Origin: an uncultured Myxococcales bacterium
Lineage (GTDB): Bacteria > Myxococcota_A > Polyangia > Polyangiales > Polyangiaceae
Assembly: GCA_937998045.1 (NCBI GenBank)
Contig: CALKVG010000252.1
Coordinates: 1-18,015, forward strand
Direction: 5' to 3'
Length of the DNA stretch: 18,015 nucleotides
A program made the translations under genes and the position numbers. Below the pieces are notes generated by a model. That model saw only the letters and a list, made by a program, of their open reading frames with translations, did no database searches and was not told where the DNA came from. How positions within the stretch are numbered: position 1 is the first letter of the stretch; each line of letters begins with the position of its first letter. Positions 8,382 to 15,895 of the stretch are shown here, piece after piece.

Positions 8382-9629
8382 TCACTCGCGATGGAGCGCC
8401 TGGATCGGATCCAGCCGCGACGCCCGCCACGCGGGGTAGAACCCGAACACGATCCCCAGGCCGATCGATACCGCGAGCGCGAGCACGAGGGCGCGGCCAG
8501 GGATGGGCATGGGCCAGCCCAGAAAGCGCTCGAACCCATACGCTCCGCCCACGCTGGCGGCGACCCCGAGGACGCCGCCGAACAGGCTGAGGGCGACGGC
8601 CTCCGCCAGGAACTGCAGCTGCACGGCCCCCTCGGACGCGCCCACCGCCAGCCGGATCCCGATCTCCTTCGTTCGTTCGGCGACCGACGCCAGCATGACG
8701 TTCATGATCCCGATGCCGCCGACGAGCATCGACACCGACGCGATCGTGAGCAAGAGCAGCGAGAAGGTCTGGTTGGTCTGGAGCTGCGCCTTGATGACCT
8801 CTTCCGGGCGCCGGATGTTGAAATCGTCGTCGTCGCCGACGACCTGGTGGCGCTGCCGCAAGAGGAGCGTGATCTGGTCGATGGCGGGAGCGACGGCCTC
8901 CGGCGAGACCGCCGAGCACAGGATGTCGTCCAGCCAGGTGACGCCCTTGCCGCGGATCTTCTTCTGCGCGGTGGCGAAGGGCATCATGACGGTGTCGTCC
9001 TGATCGTAGCCGTTGGCGTTCTGCCCCTTCGGCGCGAGCACGCCGATGACCGTGAACGGTTGCCCGGCGACGCGCACGAGCTCTCCGACGGCGCGCTCCT
9101 CGCCGAACAGGCGCTGGCGCACGGTGTGGCCGATCAGGACGACGTTGTCCGCGGTGCGGTCTTGTTCGCGAGTGAACGGCGCCCCCTCGGAGATCGTCCA
9201 GCGCCTGATGTCGACGTACGACGGGTAGACGCCGCGGTAGCCGGTCGTCCAGTTGTTGCGCTCGTAAGCGACGAGGACCCTGCCGTCGATGTTGGGGGAT
9301 ACGCTCTTGACGAGCGGCACCTCGCGCTCGATGGCCTCTCCATCGTCGAGCGTGAGCGTGTTCGTGCCGCGCGACCCGGTGCGCAGACCGGTCACCGTAC
9401 GCGACCCGGCCTCGACCCACACCAGGTTGTCGCCCAGGCTCTGCAGCTGCTGCTCGGCCTTCAGGGCGCCGGCACGCCCGACCGCGACGACCAGCACGAC
9501 GGCCGCGATGCCGATCGTGATGCCCACGGCCGTCAGGGCGCTGCGCATCTTGTGGCGCGCGACGGCCCGGAGGGATTCGCCCCCAAGCAGGATCGCGAGG
9601 GCGTTTATGCTCGCGCCAACCCTCGCCAT
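8382..9629 (-). CDS. MacB-type ABC transporter permease (FtsX fold), 415 aa
   Basis: Four-helix FtsX/MacB permease without its own ATPase domain. TM1 is at ~31-51, a large periplasmic MacB-type core domain at ~53-285, TM2 at ~288-311 (ending VGGIGIMNVML), the conserved cytoplasmic segment AERTKEIGIRLAVGA at 317-331, TM3 at ~336-366 and TM4 at ~379-399. It ends with the typical YPAWRASRLDPIQALHRE. It is transcribed away from the adaptor gene with only 50 nt between starts and must borrow an ATPase, most simply the one at 10925. It is clearly paralogous to the permease at 11635 along its whole length, including the C-terminal RASRLDPI motif. The likely function is mechanotransmission or efflux of a small molecule, peptide or lipid through a MacA-type adaptor. 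Confidence 0.92.
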   Translation of the reverse strand: MARVGASINALAILLGGESLRAVARHKMRSALTAVGITIGIAAVVLVVAVGRAGALKAEQQLQSLGDNLVWVEAGSRTVTGLRTGSRGTNTLTLDDGEAIEREVPLVKSVSPNIDGRVLVAYERNNWTTGYRGVYPSYVDIRRWTISEGAPFTREQDRTADNVVLIGHTVRQRLFGEERAVGELVRVAGQPFTVIGVLAPKGQNANGYDQDDTVMMPFATAQKKIRGKGVTWLDDILCSAVSPEAVAPAIDQITLLLRQRHQVVGDDDDFNIRRPEEVIKAQLQTNQTFSLLLLTIASVSMLVGGIGIMNVMLASVAERTKEIGIRLAVGASEGAVQLQFLAEAVALSLFGGVLGVAASVGGAYGFERFLGWPMPIPGRALVLALAVSIGLGIVFGFYPAWRASRLDPIQALHRE

Positions 9630-9679
9630 CGCGCGGATGGTAGCAAGGCGCCGGGCGCCACGTTACCGTTTGGCCGGCC
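9630..9679. promoter_or_regulatory. 50-bp divergent intergenic region of the export locus
   Basis: Both the minus-strand permease and the plus-strand adaptor start from this 50-bp gap. It contains two adjacent GGCGCC palindromes (9647-9652 and 9654-9659) separated by one G. No standard -35/-10 pair is evident, and neither start has a good ribosome binding site. A shared operator is possible but unproven. Confidence 0.3.
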
Positions 9680-10921
9680 ATGCAGCACTCGGCGAGCACC
9701 CCTTCCGTAGCGGTTCGCGCGGCCCGGCGCGTGCCTCGCGGGGGAACGGTGCGCCGGCGCCTGGTGCCGCTCGCGATCCTCGTGCTCGTCGCGTGCGCCG
9801 CGTACGGAGCCTATCGCTGGGTGAGATCGCGGCCTGCGCCGCCGACGCAGTACCGAACGGCGCCCGTCTCGCGGCGCGCGATCACGGGCAAGGTGATCGC
9901 GAGCGGTACGCTGTCCGCGATCGTGACGGTCCAGGTGGGGACCCAGGTATCGGGGCGCATCCAGAAGCTCTTCGCGGACTTCAACTCCCCCGTGAGCAAG
10001 GGCCAGCTCGTCGCCAAGATCGACCCGCAGATCTACCAGGCAGCGGCCGATCAGGCCGAGGCCAACTACCTCGCCGCCGAGGCCACGGTGACGAAGGCGG
10101 AGGCCGACGCGCGCACGGCGGACCGTCAGTACGCGCGCACCCAGGCGCTGCACGATCAAAACCTCGCCTCGCAGTCGGACCTGGACAACGCGCTCGGCGC
10201 CGCCGAGTCCGCGCACGCGGGCGTCGACGGGGCGAGGGCGGCGCTCGCGCAGGCGCGCGCGGCCCGCAGCCAGGCGCAGGTGAACCTGTCCTACACGAAC
10301 ATCATCTCTCCGATCAACGGGGTGGTCATTTCTCGCAGCGTCGACGTCGGGCAGACCGTGGCCGCGTCGCTCGCCGCGCCGACGCTGTTCACGATCGCGC
10401 AGGACCTCACCAAGATGCAGGTCGACACCAACGTCGCGGAGGCGGACGTTGGCCGGCTGAGCGTGGGCATGCAGACGTTCTTCACCGTCGACTCGTTCCC
10501 CGGCCAGCGCTTCCCCGGCAAAGTGCGCGAGATCCGCAACGCGGCGCTGACCGTGCAGAACGTGGTCACCTACGACGCGGTCATCGACGTCGACAACCCC
10601 GACCTGCGCCTGCGTCCCGGGATGACCGCGAACGTCACGGTCATCTACGATCAGCGCGTCTCGGCGCTCGCGATCCCGAACGCGGCGCTGCGCTTCCACC
10701 CGCCGGGCGCGTCGCCGAGGGAGGAGCCCGGCGCGCAGATCGCATGGGCGCTCCGCGACGGGCATCCGAGCGCCGTCGCGGTCCACCTCGGCCTGAGCGA
10801 CGGGATGGTGACCGAGGTGACGGGCGGCGACCTGCGCGAGGGCGACGCCGTCGTGCTCGAAGCCATCGAGCCGGGTAGCCCGGCGTCGTCCTCTGGCGCG
10901 CCGCCGCGCCGCCTCTTCTGA
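9680..10921 (+). CDS. MacA-like periplasmic adaptor (membrane-fusion / HlyD family, 413 aa)
   Basis: N-terminal basic segment and one membrane anchor (~28-47, LVPLAILVLVACAAYGAY). Then comes the first lipoyl half (GTLSAIVTVQVGTQVSGRI, 76-94), a coiled alpha-hairpin (~120-200, Ala-rich heptads), the second lipoyl half (TNIISPINGVVISRSVDVGQTV, roughly 206-227), a beta-barrel domain and a membrane-proximal domain (RLRPGMTANVTVIYD, 310-324). This is the standard adaptor order; it docks a MacB-type pump to an outer-membrane TolC-like channel, which is not encoded in the window. It is followed after 3 nt by the ATPase gene, so the two are one transcript. ATG 9680 has no obvious Shine-Dalgarno sequence; no better start is seen. 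Confidence 0.93.
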   Translation: MQHSASTPSVAVRAARRVPRGGTVRRRLVPLAILVLVACAAYGAYRWVRSRPAPPTQYRTAPVSRRAITGKVIASGTLSAIVTVQVGTQVSGRIQKLFADFNSPVSKGQLVAKIDPQIYQAAADQAEANYLAAEATVTKAEADARTADRQYARTQALHDQNLASQSDLDNALGAAESAHAGVDGARAALAQARAARSQAQVNLSYTNIISPINGVVISRSVDVGQTVAASLAAPTLFTIAQDLTKMQVDTNVAEADVGRLSVGMQTFFTVDSFPGQRFPGKVREIRNAALTVQNVVTYDAVIDVDNPDLRLRPGMTANVTVIYDQRVSALAIPNAALRFHPPGASPREEPGAQIAWALRDGHPSAVAVHLGLSDGMVTEVTGGDLREGDAVVLEAIEPGSPASSSGAPPRRLF

Positions 10922-10924
10922 CCG

Positions 10925-11638
10925 ATGCCCCGGCCGCTCGTCGCCTTGACCGACGTCACGAAGATCTACGCCAGCGGCGACGCCGAGGTGCGCGCGCTCG
11001 ACGGCGTGTCGCTGCGCATCGACGAGGGAGAGTGCGTGGCGATCATGGGCGCCTCGGGGTCGGGGAAGTCGACGATGATGAACCTGCTCGGCTGCCTCGA
11101 TCGGCCGACCGACGGACGCTACGAGCTCGCCGGGCGGATCGTCTCCGAGATGAGCCAGCGCGAGCTGGCCGGCGTCCGCAACCGCTTCATAGGCTTCGTC
11201 TTCCAGCAGTTCAACCTCTTGTCGCGCACGACCGCGCTCGACAACGTCGCCCTGCCGCTCGTCTACGCCGGCGTCGGCGCCCGCGAGCGCCGCGAGCGGG
11301 CCGCCGAGGCCCTCGAGCGAGTGGGGCTCGGCGCGCGCCTGCATCACCACCCCAACCAGCTCTCCGGCGGACAGCAGCAACGCGTGGCCATCGCCCGCGC
11401 GATCGTGAACGACCCGAAGATGATCCTCGCGGACGAGCCGACGGGCGCGCTCGACACGCGCACCAGCGTCGACGTGATGAGAGTGTTCCAGGACCTCTGG
11501 CGCTCGGGGATCACCGTGGTGCTCGTGACGCACGAGCCGGACATCGCCTCGTACGCCGCGCGCGTGGTCCGCATGAGCGACGGGCACGTCGTGGCCGATT
11601 CCAGCCAGGAGCCCGCGACGGCGGGAGCGGCGCGGTGA
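10925..11638 (+). CDS. MacB/LolD-type ABC transporter ATPase, 237 aa
   Basis: Complete nucleotide-binding domain: Walker A GASGSGKST (42-50), Q-loop in FVFQQFNLL (Gln94), signature LSGGQQQR (146-153), Walker B MILADEPTG (166-174) and switch His203 in VTHEP. The Q-loop context and the length are those of the LolD/MacB/FtsE clade, which energises FtsX-fold permeases. Here the ATPase is a separate gene, unlike E. coli MacB where it is fused to the permease. It starts 3 nt after the adaptor stop and its TGA overlaps the GTG of the next permease by four bases (GTGA), indicating translational coupling. It could serve both permeases of the locus. Confidence 0.95.
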   Translation: MPRPLVALTDVTKIYASGDAEVRALDGVSLRIDEGECVAIMGASGSGKSTMMNLLGCLDRPTDGRYELAGRIVSEMSQRELAGVRNRFIGFVFQQFNLLSRTTALDNVALPLVYAGVGARERRERAAEALERVGLGARLHHHPNQLSGGQQQRVAIARAIVNDPKMILADEPTGALDTRTSVDVMRVFQDLWRSGITVVLVTHEPDIASYAARVVRMSDGHVVADSSQEPATAGAAR

Positions 11639-12864
11639 ACCCGCTCCAGGCGATCCCGATTGCTTTCACCGCCATCGCCCGCAACAAGCTGCGCGCGCTG
11701 CTGACGACGCTCGGGATCGTCATCGGGGTGGCCGCGGTGATCGCGATGATGGCGGTCGGCGCGGGCGCGAAGCTAGAGCTCCAGCAGGCGTTCGCCGCCA
11801 TGGGCACGAACATCCTGGTCATCCTTCCGGGGTCGTCGAACGCCACGGGCGCGGTGCACCTCGGCTACGGCTCGAAGCCGACCCTCACGTGGGCCGATCT
11901 GGACGCCATCAAGCAGGTCCAGACGGTCAGGGGGGTCACGCCGATGCTGCGCTCGAGCATGACGCTCGTGGCCGAGGAGCAGAACTGGACCACGATGATC
12001 ACCGGCACGACGCCGGTGTACTTCCCGATCCGCGACTGGCCGCTCGCCCGAGGGAGCAGCTTCACCGATCAGGACGTGGAGGCGGCGGCCACGTCCGTCG
12101 TCCTCGGCCAGACGGTCGTCGACAACCTGTTCGGCCGCTACGTCGACCCCGTCGGCCGCACGATCCGGATCAAGAACATGCCGTTTCGCGTCGTCGGAGT
12201 GGCGTCGAGGAAGGGCCAGTCCTCGACCGGCCAGGACTACGACGACGCGGCGTTCCTCCCGTACACGACGTTCGCGCAGCGCCTTCAGGGCGGCCTCGCC
12301 AAGTACCTGCAGGGCACCATCCTCGTGCAGGCCGCCTCCGCGGACGCGACCTCGCGCGCGGAGTTCGACATCCGCGCGCTCCTGCGCGATCGGCACGACC
12401 TGCCGCCCGATCGCGAGGACGACTTCTCGCTGCGCAACCTGGCCGACATCGCGGGCGCCGAGCAGCAAGGGACGGCGGCGATGACGCTCCTCCTCGCGAG
12501 CGTGGCCGCCATCTCGCTCGTGGTCGGCGGCATCGGGATCATGAACATCATGCTCGTCGGCGTCACCGAGCGGACGCGCGAGATCGGCCTGCGCATGGCG
12601 CTCGGCGCCGCGCCCTGGGACATCCTGGCGCAGTTTCTCGCCGAAGCCGTCGCGCTGTCGGTCGCCGGCGGGTTGATCGGGATCGCCTCCGGGATCGGGA
12701 TCGCGCGCTGGATCGCCAGCCGCCTGCACTGGCTCACGTCGGTCCAGCCGCACGTCGTCGTCCTGGCGGTCGGCTTCAGCGCGCTCGTGGGCGTCGTCTT
12801 CGGCGTCTATCCCGCGCGGAAGGCGTCGCGGCTCGATCCCATCGAGGCGCTCCGCTTCGAGTAG
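11635..12864 (+). CDS. MacB-type ABC transporter permease (FtsX fold), 409 aa
   Basis: Starts at GTG 11635 inside the stop of the ATPase gene, with GGAG about seven nt upstream; the longer frame upstream is antisense-like shadow of the ATPase and is rejected. TM1 is at ~21-43, the periplasmic core at ~45-280, TM2 at ~283-307 (VVGGIGIMNIML), TERTREIGLRMALGA at 311-325, TM3 at ~331-361 and TM4 at ~373-393, ending YPARKASRLDPIEALRFE. It aligns along its full length with the divergent permease at 8382-9629; for example both have IGIMN followed by ERTxEIGxRxAxGA. Together with the adaptor and ATPase it forms a MacAB-type tripartite export system. Substrate is unknown. Confidence 0.94.
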   Translation: MNPLQAIPIAFTAIARNKLRALLTTLGIVIGVAAVIAMMAVGAGAKLELQQAFAAMGTNILVILPGSSNATGAVHLGYGSKPTLTWADLDAIKQVQTVRGVTPMLRSSMTLVAEEQNWTTMITGTTPVYFPIRDWPLARGSSFTDQDVEAAATSVVLGQTVVDNLFGRYVDPVGRTIRIKNMPFRVVGVASRKGQSSTGQDYDDAAFLPYTTFAQRLQGGLAKYLQGTILVQAASADATSRAEFDIRALLRDRHDLPPDREDDFSLRNLADIAGAEQQGTAAMTLLLASVAAISLVVGGIGIMNIMLVGVTERTREIGLRMALGAAPWDILAQFLAEAVALSVAGGLIGIASGIGIARWIASRLHWLTSVQPHVVVLAVGFSALVGVVFGVYPARKASRLDPIEALRFE

Positions 12865-12890
12865 CGCTCGGACGGTGCTAGGTTCGCTGC

Positions 12891-13196
12891 GTGCGCCATT
12901 ACCTCCTCTTTTATGACCTGGCCGCGGACTACCTGGCGCGGCGGTCGCAATACCGAGGGCTGCACCTGGACCTCGCGCGCGCCGCCTGCAGTCGAGGTGA
13001 GCTCGTGCTCGCAGGCGCCCTCGCGGAGCCCGCGGACGGGGCGGTACTCCTCTTTCGCGGCGAGAGCGACGCCGCCGCTCGGCGCTTCGCCGAGAACGAT
13101 CCCTATGTGCTAAACGGCCTGGTCCGATCGTGGCGCGTGCGCGAATGGACCACCGTCGTCGGCGACGGCGCCTGCCAGCCGGTGCCCGCGCCGTAA
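12891..13196 (+). CDS. YciI-like (YCII-related) small protein, 101 aa
   Basis: Short alpha-beta protein with the features of the YCII-related family: an N-terminal strand HYLLFYDL, a central helix containing His25 (YRGLHLDLAR), RGELVLAGALAEP, GAVLLFRGE, the conserved Asp-Pro in FAENDPYV (Asp70) and a terminal strand SWRVREWTTV. Family members are ferredoxin-like dimers, and the His/Asp pair is thought to act in small-molecule chemistry, but the reaction is generally unknown. It starts at GTG 12891, 26 nt after the permease stop, and may be read through from the export operon. The ribosome binding site is weak. About 120 nt then separate it from the convergent kinase stop, without a clear terminator. 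Confidence 0.82.
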   Translation: MRHYLLFYDLAADYLARRSQYRGLHLDLARAACSRGELVLAGALAEPADGAVLLFRGESDAAARRFAENDPYVLNGLVRSWRVREWTTVVGDGACQPVPAP

Positions 13197-13316
13197 CCTG
13201 GGAGCCATGGGATGACGGCTCGCCTTGGTCGAGTCGACGTTGCTGCTCGGGGGACCACGGTGCGGTCACCCGAGCGACCCGGGCTCGCGAAGATCGAGGG
13301 GACGCGCCACCCGTGG

Positions 13317-14798
13317 CTACGCGGGACTCGGCAGAGTGAAGAAGAACGTTGCTCCTTCGTTCGGGCGTGCTTGCGCCCAGACCCTTCCACCGTGTCGCGA
13401 TACGATTCGCTCGACGGTCGCCAATCCAACGCCGTGGCCCGGAAATTCGTGGCTGTGGTGCAGGCGTTGGAAGGCCCCGAAGAGGCGCTGGGCGTAATTC
13501 ATGTCGAAGCCAACGCCGTTGTCTCTCACGAAGAACACCGCCTTGCCGGCTTCCTCTCCGATCCGTCCCAGCTCGATGCGAGCGTTGGCGCACCTCGAGG
13601 AATATTTCCACGCGTTGCCCAAGAGGTTGGTCAGGGCTGCGCGCAGGAGCGCAGGGTCTCCGACCGCGAGCAAGCCGGGATGGATCTCGACCTCGGCGGA
13701 CCTCGCCGGTTCCGCCGCGCGCAGGTTCGCGACGATTGCGCGCGCGAGCTCGCTCAAGTCGATGGCCACCCGACGCAGTTCGACGTTCACCACGCGAGAG
13801 AGCGCGAGCATCCCGTCGATGAGCTCACCCATATGGCGGGCGGCCCCGAGCACCTTGTCCAGGTGCCCACGACCATTCTCTCCGAGCTCGCCGCCGCAGT
13901 CTTCGGCGATTGCGGAGGCAAAGCCGGAGACAGCACGCAGCGGGGCCCGGAGATCGTGCGCCACGGAGTAGGAGAACGCTTCCAGTTGCCCGTTGGCGAC
14001 CCGCAATTCCGCCGTGCGCTCTTCGACCCGTCGTTCGAGGTCGCGATTCGCCGCGGCGAGCTGCTCGGCCAGTCGGCGTTGTCGCTGCTCGCTCTCGCGC
14101 AGCGCCGCCAGGACCTGGTCGCGTTCGCGCTCCGCCTTCAGCACCCGAAGAATCTGATGACACATCCATTCGCCCTGCCTCGCGGCGGCCGCTGAGGCGT
14201 CGCGCTGGGACTCGAGCAGCAGATCGGGCGGGACATAGAAGAGATTGTCGCGGTTCAATTCCCGGCCGACGTACGCCGAGCGATGCACGAGCAGGGCATC
14301 GCGCACGGCCCGCGCAGGAAGGATGTCGCGGTGGTATTGACAGATTCCGCGCAGAGGCTTGTCGCGGAAAACCTGCTCGAGCAGGGCTTCATACTCCAGA
14401 AGCCGTTCGAAGTTGGGATCGTCACCCAGCTCCCACCGCATGTCGCCGGTTGCGCAAAGCCCGTCGAATCCCTCCTCTACTGCAAGGTCGATTGACGTGC
14501 AAAGGCCGTCCACCATGGCGCGGGGCTCGAACACGCCACTCTGGAGATGATTCCGCTCCGAGGACAAGACGAGCGACCCACGTTTCGATTCGCGGTCGGT
14601 GTCCACGCCGCAATCTCTGAGCGCCGCATCGACCAGGCTGACCGATTCGGGGCTCCCCAGGTAGAGACAGCGCCAGTGCTCGTTCAACGCATCGCGCAAG
14701 AGCGGCACGATCACCGGGAGTTGCTCGGACGGGTCTCCATCGTAGATGAGGCACTTGTGCCGGCTCGCTTCCGGAGCGGCGGACAAAGGGGCATTCAT
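13317..14798 (-). CDS. Soluble sensor histidine kinase with N-terminal MEDS domain, 493 aa
   Basis: Residues ~12-195 match the MEDS (methanogen/methylotroph DcmR sensory) domain: HKCLIYDGD, HWRCLYLGSPE, GDMRWELGDDPNFERLLEYEALL, LRGICQYHRDILP, LLVHRSAYVG and NLFYVPPDLLL. A coiled coil (~205-272) leads to the H-box SYSVAHDLRAPLRAVSGF (phospho-acceptor His281). The ATPase domain has the N-box NLLGNAWKYSS (391-401), G1 DNGVGF (426-431) and GHGVGLA (454-460). There are no membrane segments, so it senses in the cytoplasm; ligands of MEDS domains are poorly known (DcmR responds to dichloromethane). ATG 14798 follows GGGGGT at a normal distance; the frame is open to 14915, but that extension lacks domain content. 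No response regulator gene is adjacent, so it is an orphan kinase. Confidence 0.92.
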   Translation of the reverse strand: MNAPLSAAPEASRHKCLIYDGDPSEQLPVIVPLLRDALNEHWRCLYLGSPESVSLVDAALRDCGVDTDRESKRGSLVLSSERNHLQSGVFEPRAMVDGLCTSIDLAVEEGFDGLCATGDMRWELGDDPNFERLLEYEALLEQVFRDKPLRGICQYHRDILPARAVRDALLVHRSAYVGRELNRDNLFYVPPDLLLESQRDASAAAARQGEWMCHQILRVLKAERERDQVLAALRESEQRQRRLAEQLAAANRDLERRVEERTAELRVANGQLEAFSYSVAHDLRAPLRAVSGFASAIAEDCGGELGENGRGHLDKVLGAARHMGELIDGMLALSRVVNVELRRVAIDLSELARAIVANLRAAEPARSAEVEIHPGLLAVGDPALLRAALTNLLGNAWKYSSRCANARIELGRIGEEAGKAVFFVRDNGVGFDMNYAQRLFGAFQRLHHSHEFPGHGVGLATVERIVSRHGGRVWAQARPNEGATFFFTLPSPA

Positions 14799-14989
14799 GG
14801 TGTTACCCCCAAAGCTATCGCGTTTTGGCAAAGGCCACGCAAACTCCAGCTCGCCTGAGCGCGATCGCGCATCACCGGGGGAAACGGTCTCACACACCCG
14901 AAGACCATCAACCATCTGGTTCGGGCTGACTTTTTGACCGATGGCGCCTCTCCTCGGGCTCGAAGCTCGGCGGATGTCCCAAAAGGGTC

Positions 14990-15055
14990 GCTCCCCTCGC
15001 CGGCTCCCGCCGCGCGCCGGGGTCGCGTGGCGCGCGGGGGAGCGGCGAGGGGAGC
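14990..15055 (-). terminator. Very long imperfect hairpin downstream of the Ala/Pro-tail gene
   Basis: Left arm 14990-15018 and right arm 15029-15055 pair over 27 bp with two single-base bulges and a 10-nt loop (arms begin GCTCCCCTCGCCG and end CGGCGAGGGGAGC). On the minus strand it follows the stop at 15099 by about 43 nt and is trailed by CCCTTTT, so it can act as a factor-independent or 3'-end-stabilising terminator. The T-tract is short, so this is not certain. It lies between this gene and the kinase start and would insulate the kinase. The remaining sequence of 14799-15098 holds no gene that I can support. Confidence 0.55.
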
Positions 15056-15079
15056 GGTGTGGTCACGGGACTACTGCGC

Positions 15080-15094
15080 TAGGGCGAGGCCCTA
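15080..15094 (-). other. Short stem-loop just after the Ala/Pro-tail gene stop
   Basis: TAGGGC-GAG-GCCCTA forms a perfect 6-bp stem with a three-base loop, 4 nt past the stop codon. It may be part of the transcript 3' end together with the long hairpin that follows. Confidence 0.35.
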
Positions 15095-15098
15095 CAGC

Positions 15099-15800
15099 TC
15101 AGGCCTTGGGAGGCGCGGCTGTCTGCGGCGGAGCCCCGTTCGCGGGCGCCGGCTGCGGAGCCGGCGCGGGCGCGACCGTGGGCGCGGGCACCGGGGCTGG
15201 CGCGGGCGCCGGCGCAGGTGCTGCGGTGGGAGCGGCCGCGGGGGCCGCCGACGGACCGTCCGCGGGGGCCGCCGGCGGACCGGCCGCGGGGGCCGCCGAC
15301 GGACCATTCGCGGGGGCCGCGTTCCGAGCCGCCGCCGCCTCGAGCGCCGCGAGCTTCACGGTCTCCCCGGTGACGGCCAGCTTGGCGACGGGACCCTTGG
15401 TCCCGCGGGCTGCGCGCGTGGCCGCGCGCTTGGCGACGGCCTGCTGCTTCTGCTCCGGCGTCAGCACCGTCACCTTGCGCGGTGAGAAGCCGAAGTCGGC
15501 GAGCAGCGGACTCGTCTTGCCGAAGGCGTTCATCACGTACTGTTTGAGACCGCTCACCACTGCCGTCGCCTTCGTATCGATGGTGTCGTACTGCGTCGTC
15601 GCGTCGATCCAGGCGGCTTTTGCCGTGGCCACCTTGGTCGCGGAGTCGATGCGGCTCTGTATGAAAGCCACGAGCGACGTCGGGGTATACGTGTCGCCGT
15701 CCAGCGGGATCGACGTCACGCTTTGCAGGTCCTTCTTGATACCCACGATGACCTGTCCATCGCGGGCTTGCTTGGTTGTTCGGTTCAATCGATTTGCCAT
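15099..15800 (-). CDS. Conserved protein of unknown function with basic linker and Ala/Pro repeat tail, 233 aa
   Basis: Residues 1-~120 form a compact, mostly helical region (starts MANRLNRTTKQARDGQ; includes LVAFIQSRIDSA, TAKAAWIDATTQYD, VSGLKQYVMNAFG and ADFGFSPRKVTVLTPEQK). Then follows a basic stretch (AKRAATRAARGTKGP, 123-137) and an Ala/Pro-rich tail from ~160 to the end, including 8-residue repeats of the GPSAAPAA type. There is no signal peptide or membrane helix. From memory, similar N-terminal regions with ADFG..PRKV occur in unannotated proteins of several soil phyla; that recollection should be tested. The basic-plus-Ala/Pro layout recalls linker-histone-like tails, but nucleic-acid binding is only a guess. 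An unusually good ribosome binding site and a repeat-built leader suggest high or regulated expression. Confidence 0.85.
   Translation of the reverse strand: MANRLNRTTKQARDGQVIVGIKKDLQSVTSIPLDGDTYTPTSLVAFIQSRIDSATKVATAKAAWIDATTQYDTIDTKATAVVSGLKQYVMNAFGKTSPLLADFGFSPRKVTVLTPEQKQQAVAKRAATRAARGTKGPVAKLAVTGETVKLAALEAAAARNAAPANGPSAAPAAGPPAAPADGPSAAPAAAPTAAPAPAPAPAPVPAPTVAPAPAPQPAPANGAPPQTAAPPKA
15238..15309 (-). repeat. Three 24-bp tandem repeats inside the Ala/Pro tail
   Basis: Units at 15238-15261, 15262-15285 and 15286-15309 each begin GCGGGGGCCGCCG and differ at a few bases. In the coding frame each specifies an 8-residue Gly-Pro-x-Ala-Ala-Pro-Ala-x block. 24 is a multiple of three, so copy-number change would keep the frame. 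Confidence 0.8.
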
Positions 15801-15805
15801 GACGG

Positions 15806-15815
15806 CACCTCCTTA
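15806..15815 (-). promoter_or_regulatory. Near-perfect Shine-Dalgarno sequence
   Basis: Read on the minus strand this is TAAGGAGGTG, with seven nt between AGGAGG and the ATG at 15800. It is by far the strongest ribosome binding site in the window and fixes the start of the Ala/Pro-tail gene. Confidence 0.9.
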
Positions 15816-15818
15816 TTT

Positions 15819-15895
15819 GGTTCCTGTTTTACTGGTTCTCGGTTGATCGGTTCGACTTGCTGATTGGTTCTTCGTTGATGCGTTCTTCGTGTTTT
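15819..15895. repeat. Degenerate ~15-bp tandem repeats in the leader of the Ala/Pro-tail gene
   Basis: GGTTC (last copy CGTTC) recurs at 15819, 15834, 15849, 15866 and 15881, spaced 15, 15, 17 and 15 nt. The units resemble GGTTCTTCGTTGATG. The stretch is much less GC-rich than its surroundings and lies directly upstream of the ribosome binding site, so it is in the promoter or 5' leader. Confidence 0.65.

Noticed and set aside
6862..8439. Plus-strand open frame across the acyl-CoA synthetase and flavin reductase
   Set aside because: Arg/Asp-rich antisense and out-of-frame shadow; conflicts with two well-supported genes.
9605..11587. Long minus-strand open frame opposite the adaptor and ATPase genes
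   Set aside because: No domain content; the plus strand carries complete adaptor and ABC motifs with coupled starts.
13197..13316. Terminator between the YciI-like gene and the kinase
   Set aside because: Only weak short inverted repeats without a T-run were found; not enough to call.
14799..14915. Extension of the histidine kinase to an upstream in-frame ATG
   Set aside because: Residues before ATG 14798 have no domain character, and a G-rich ribosome-binding-like sequence precedes the internal ATG.
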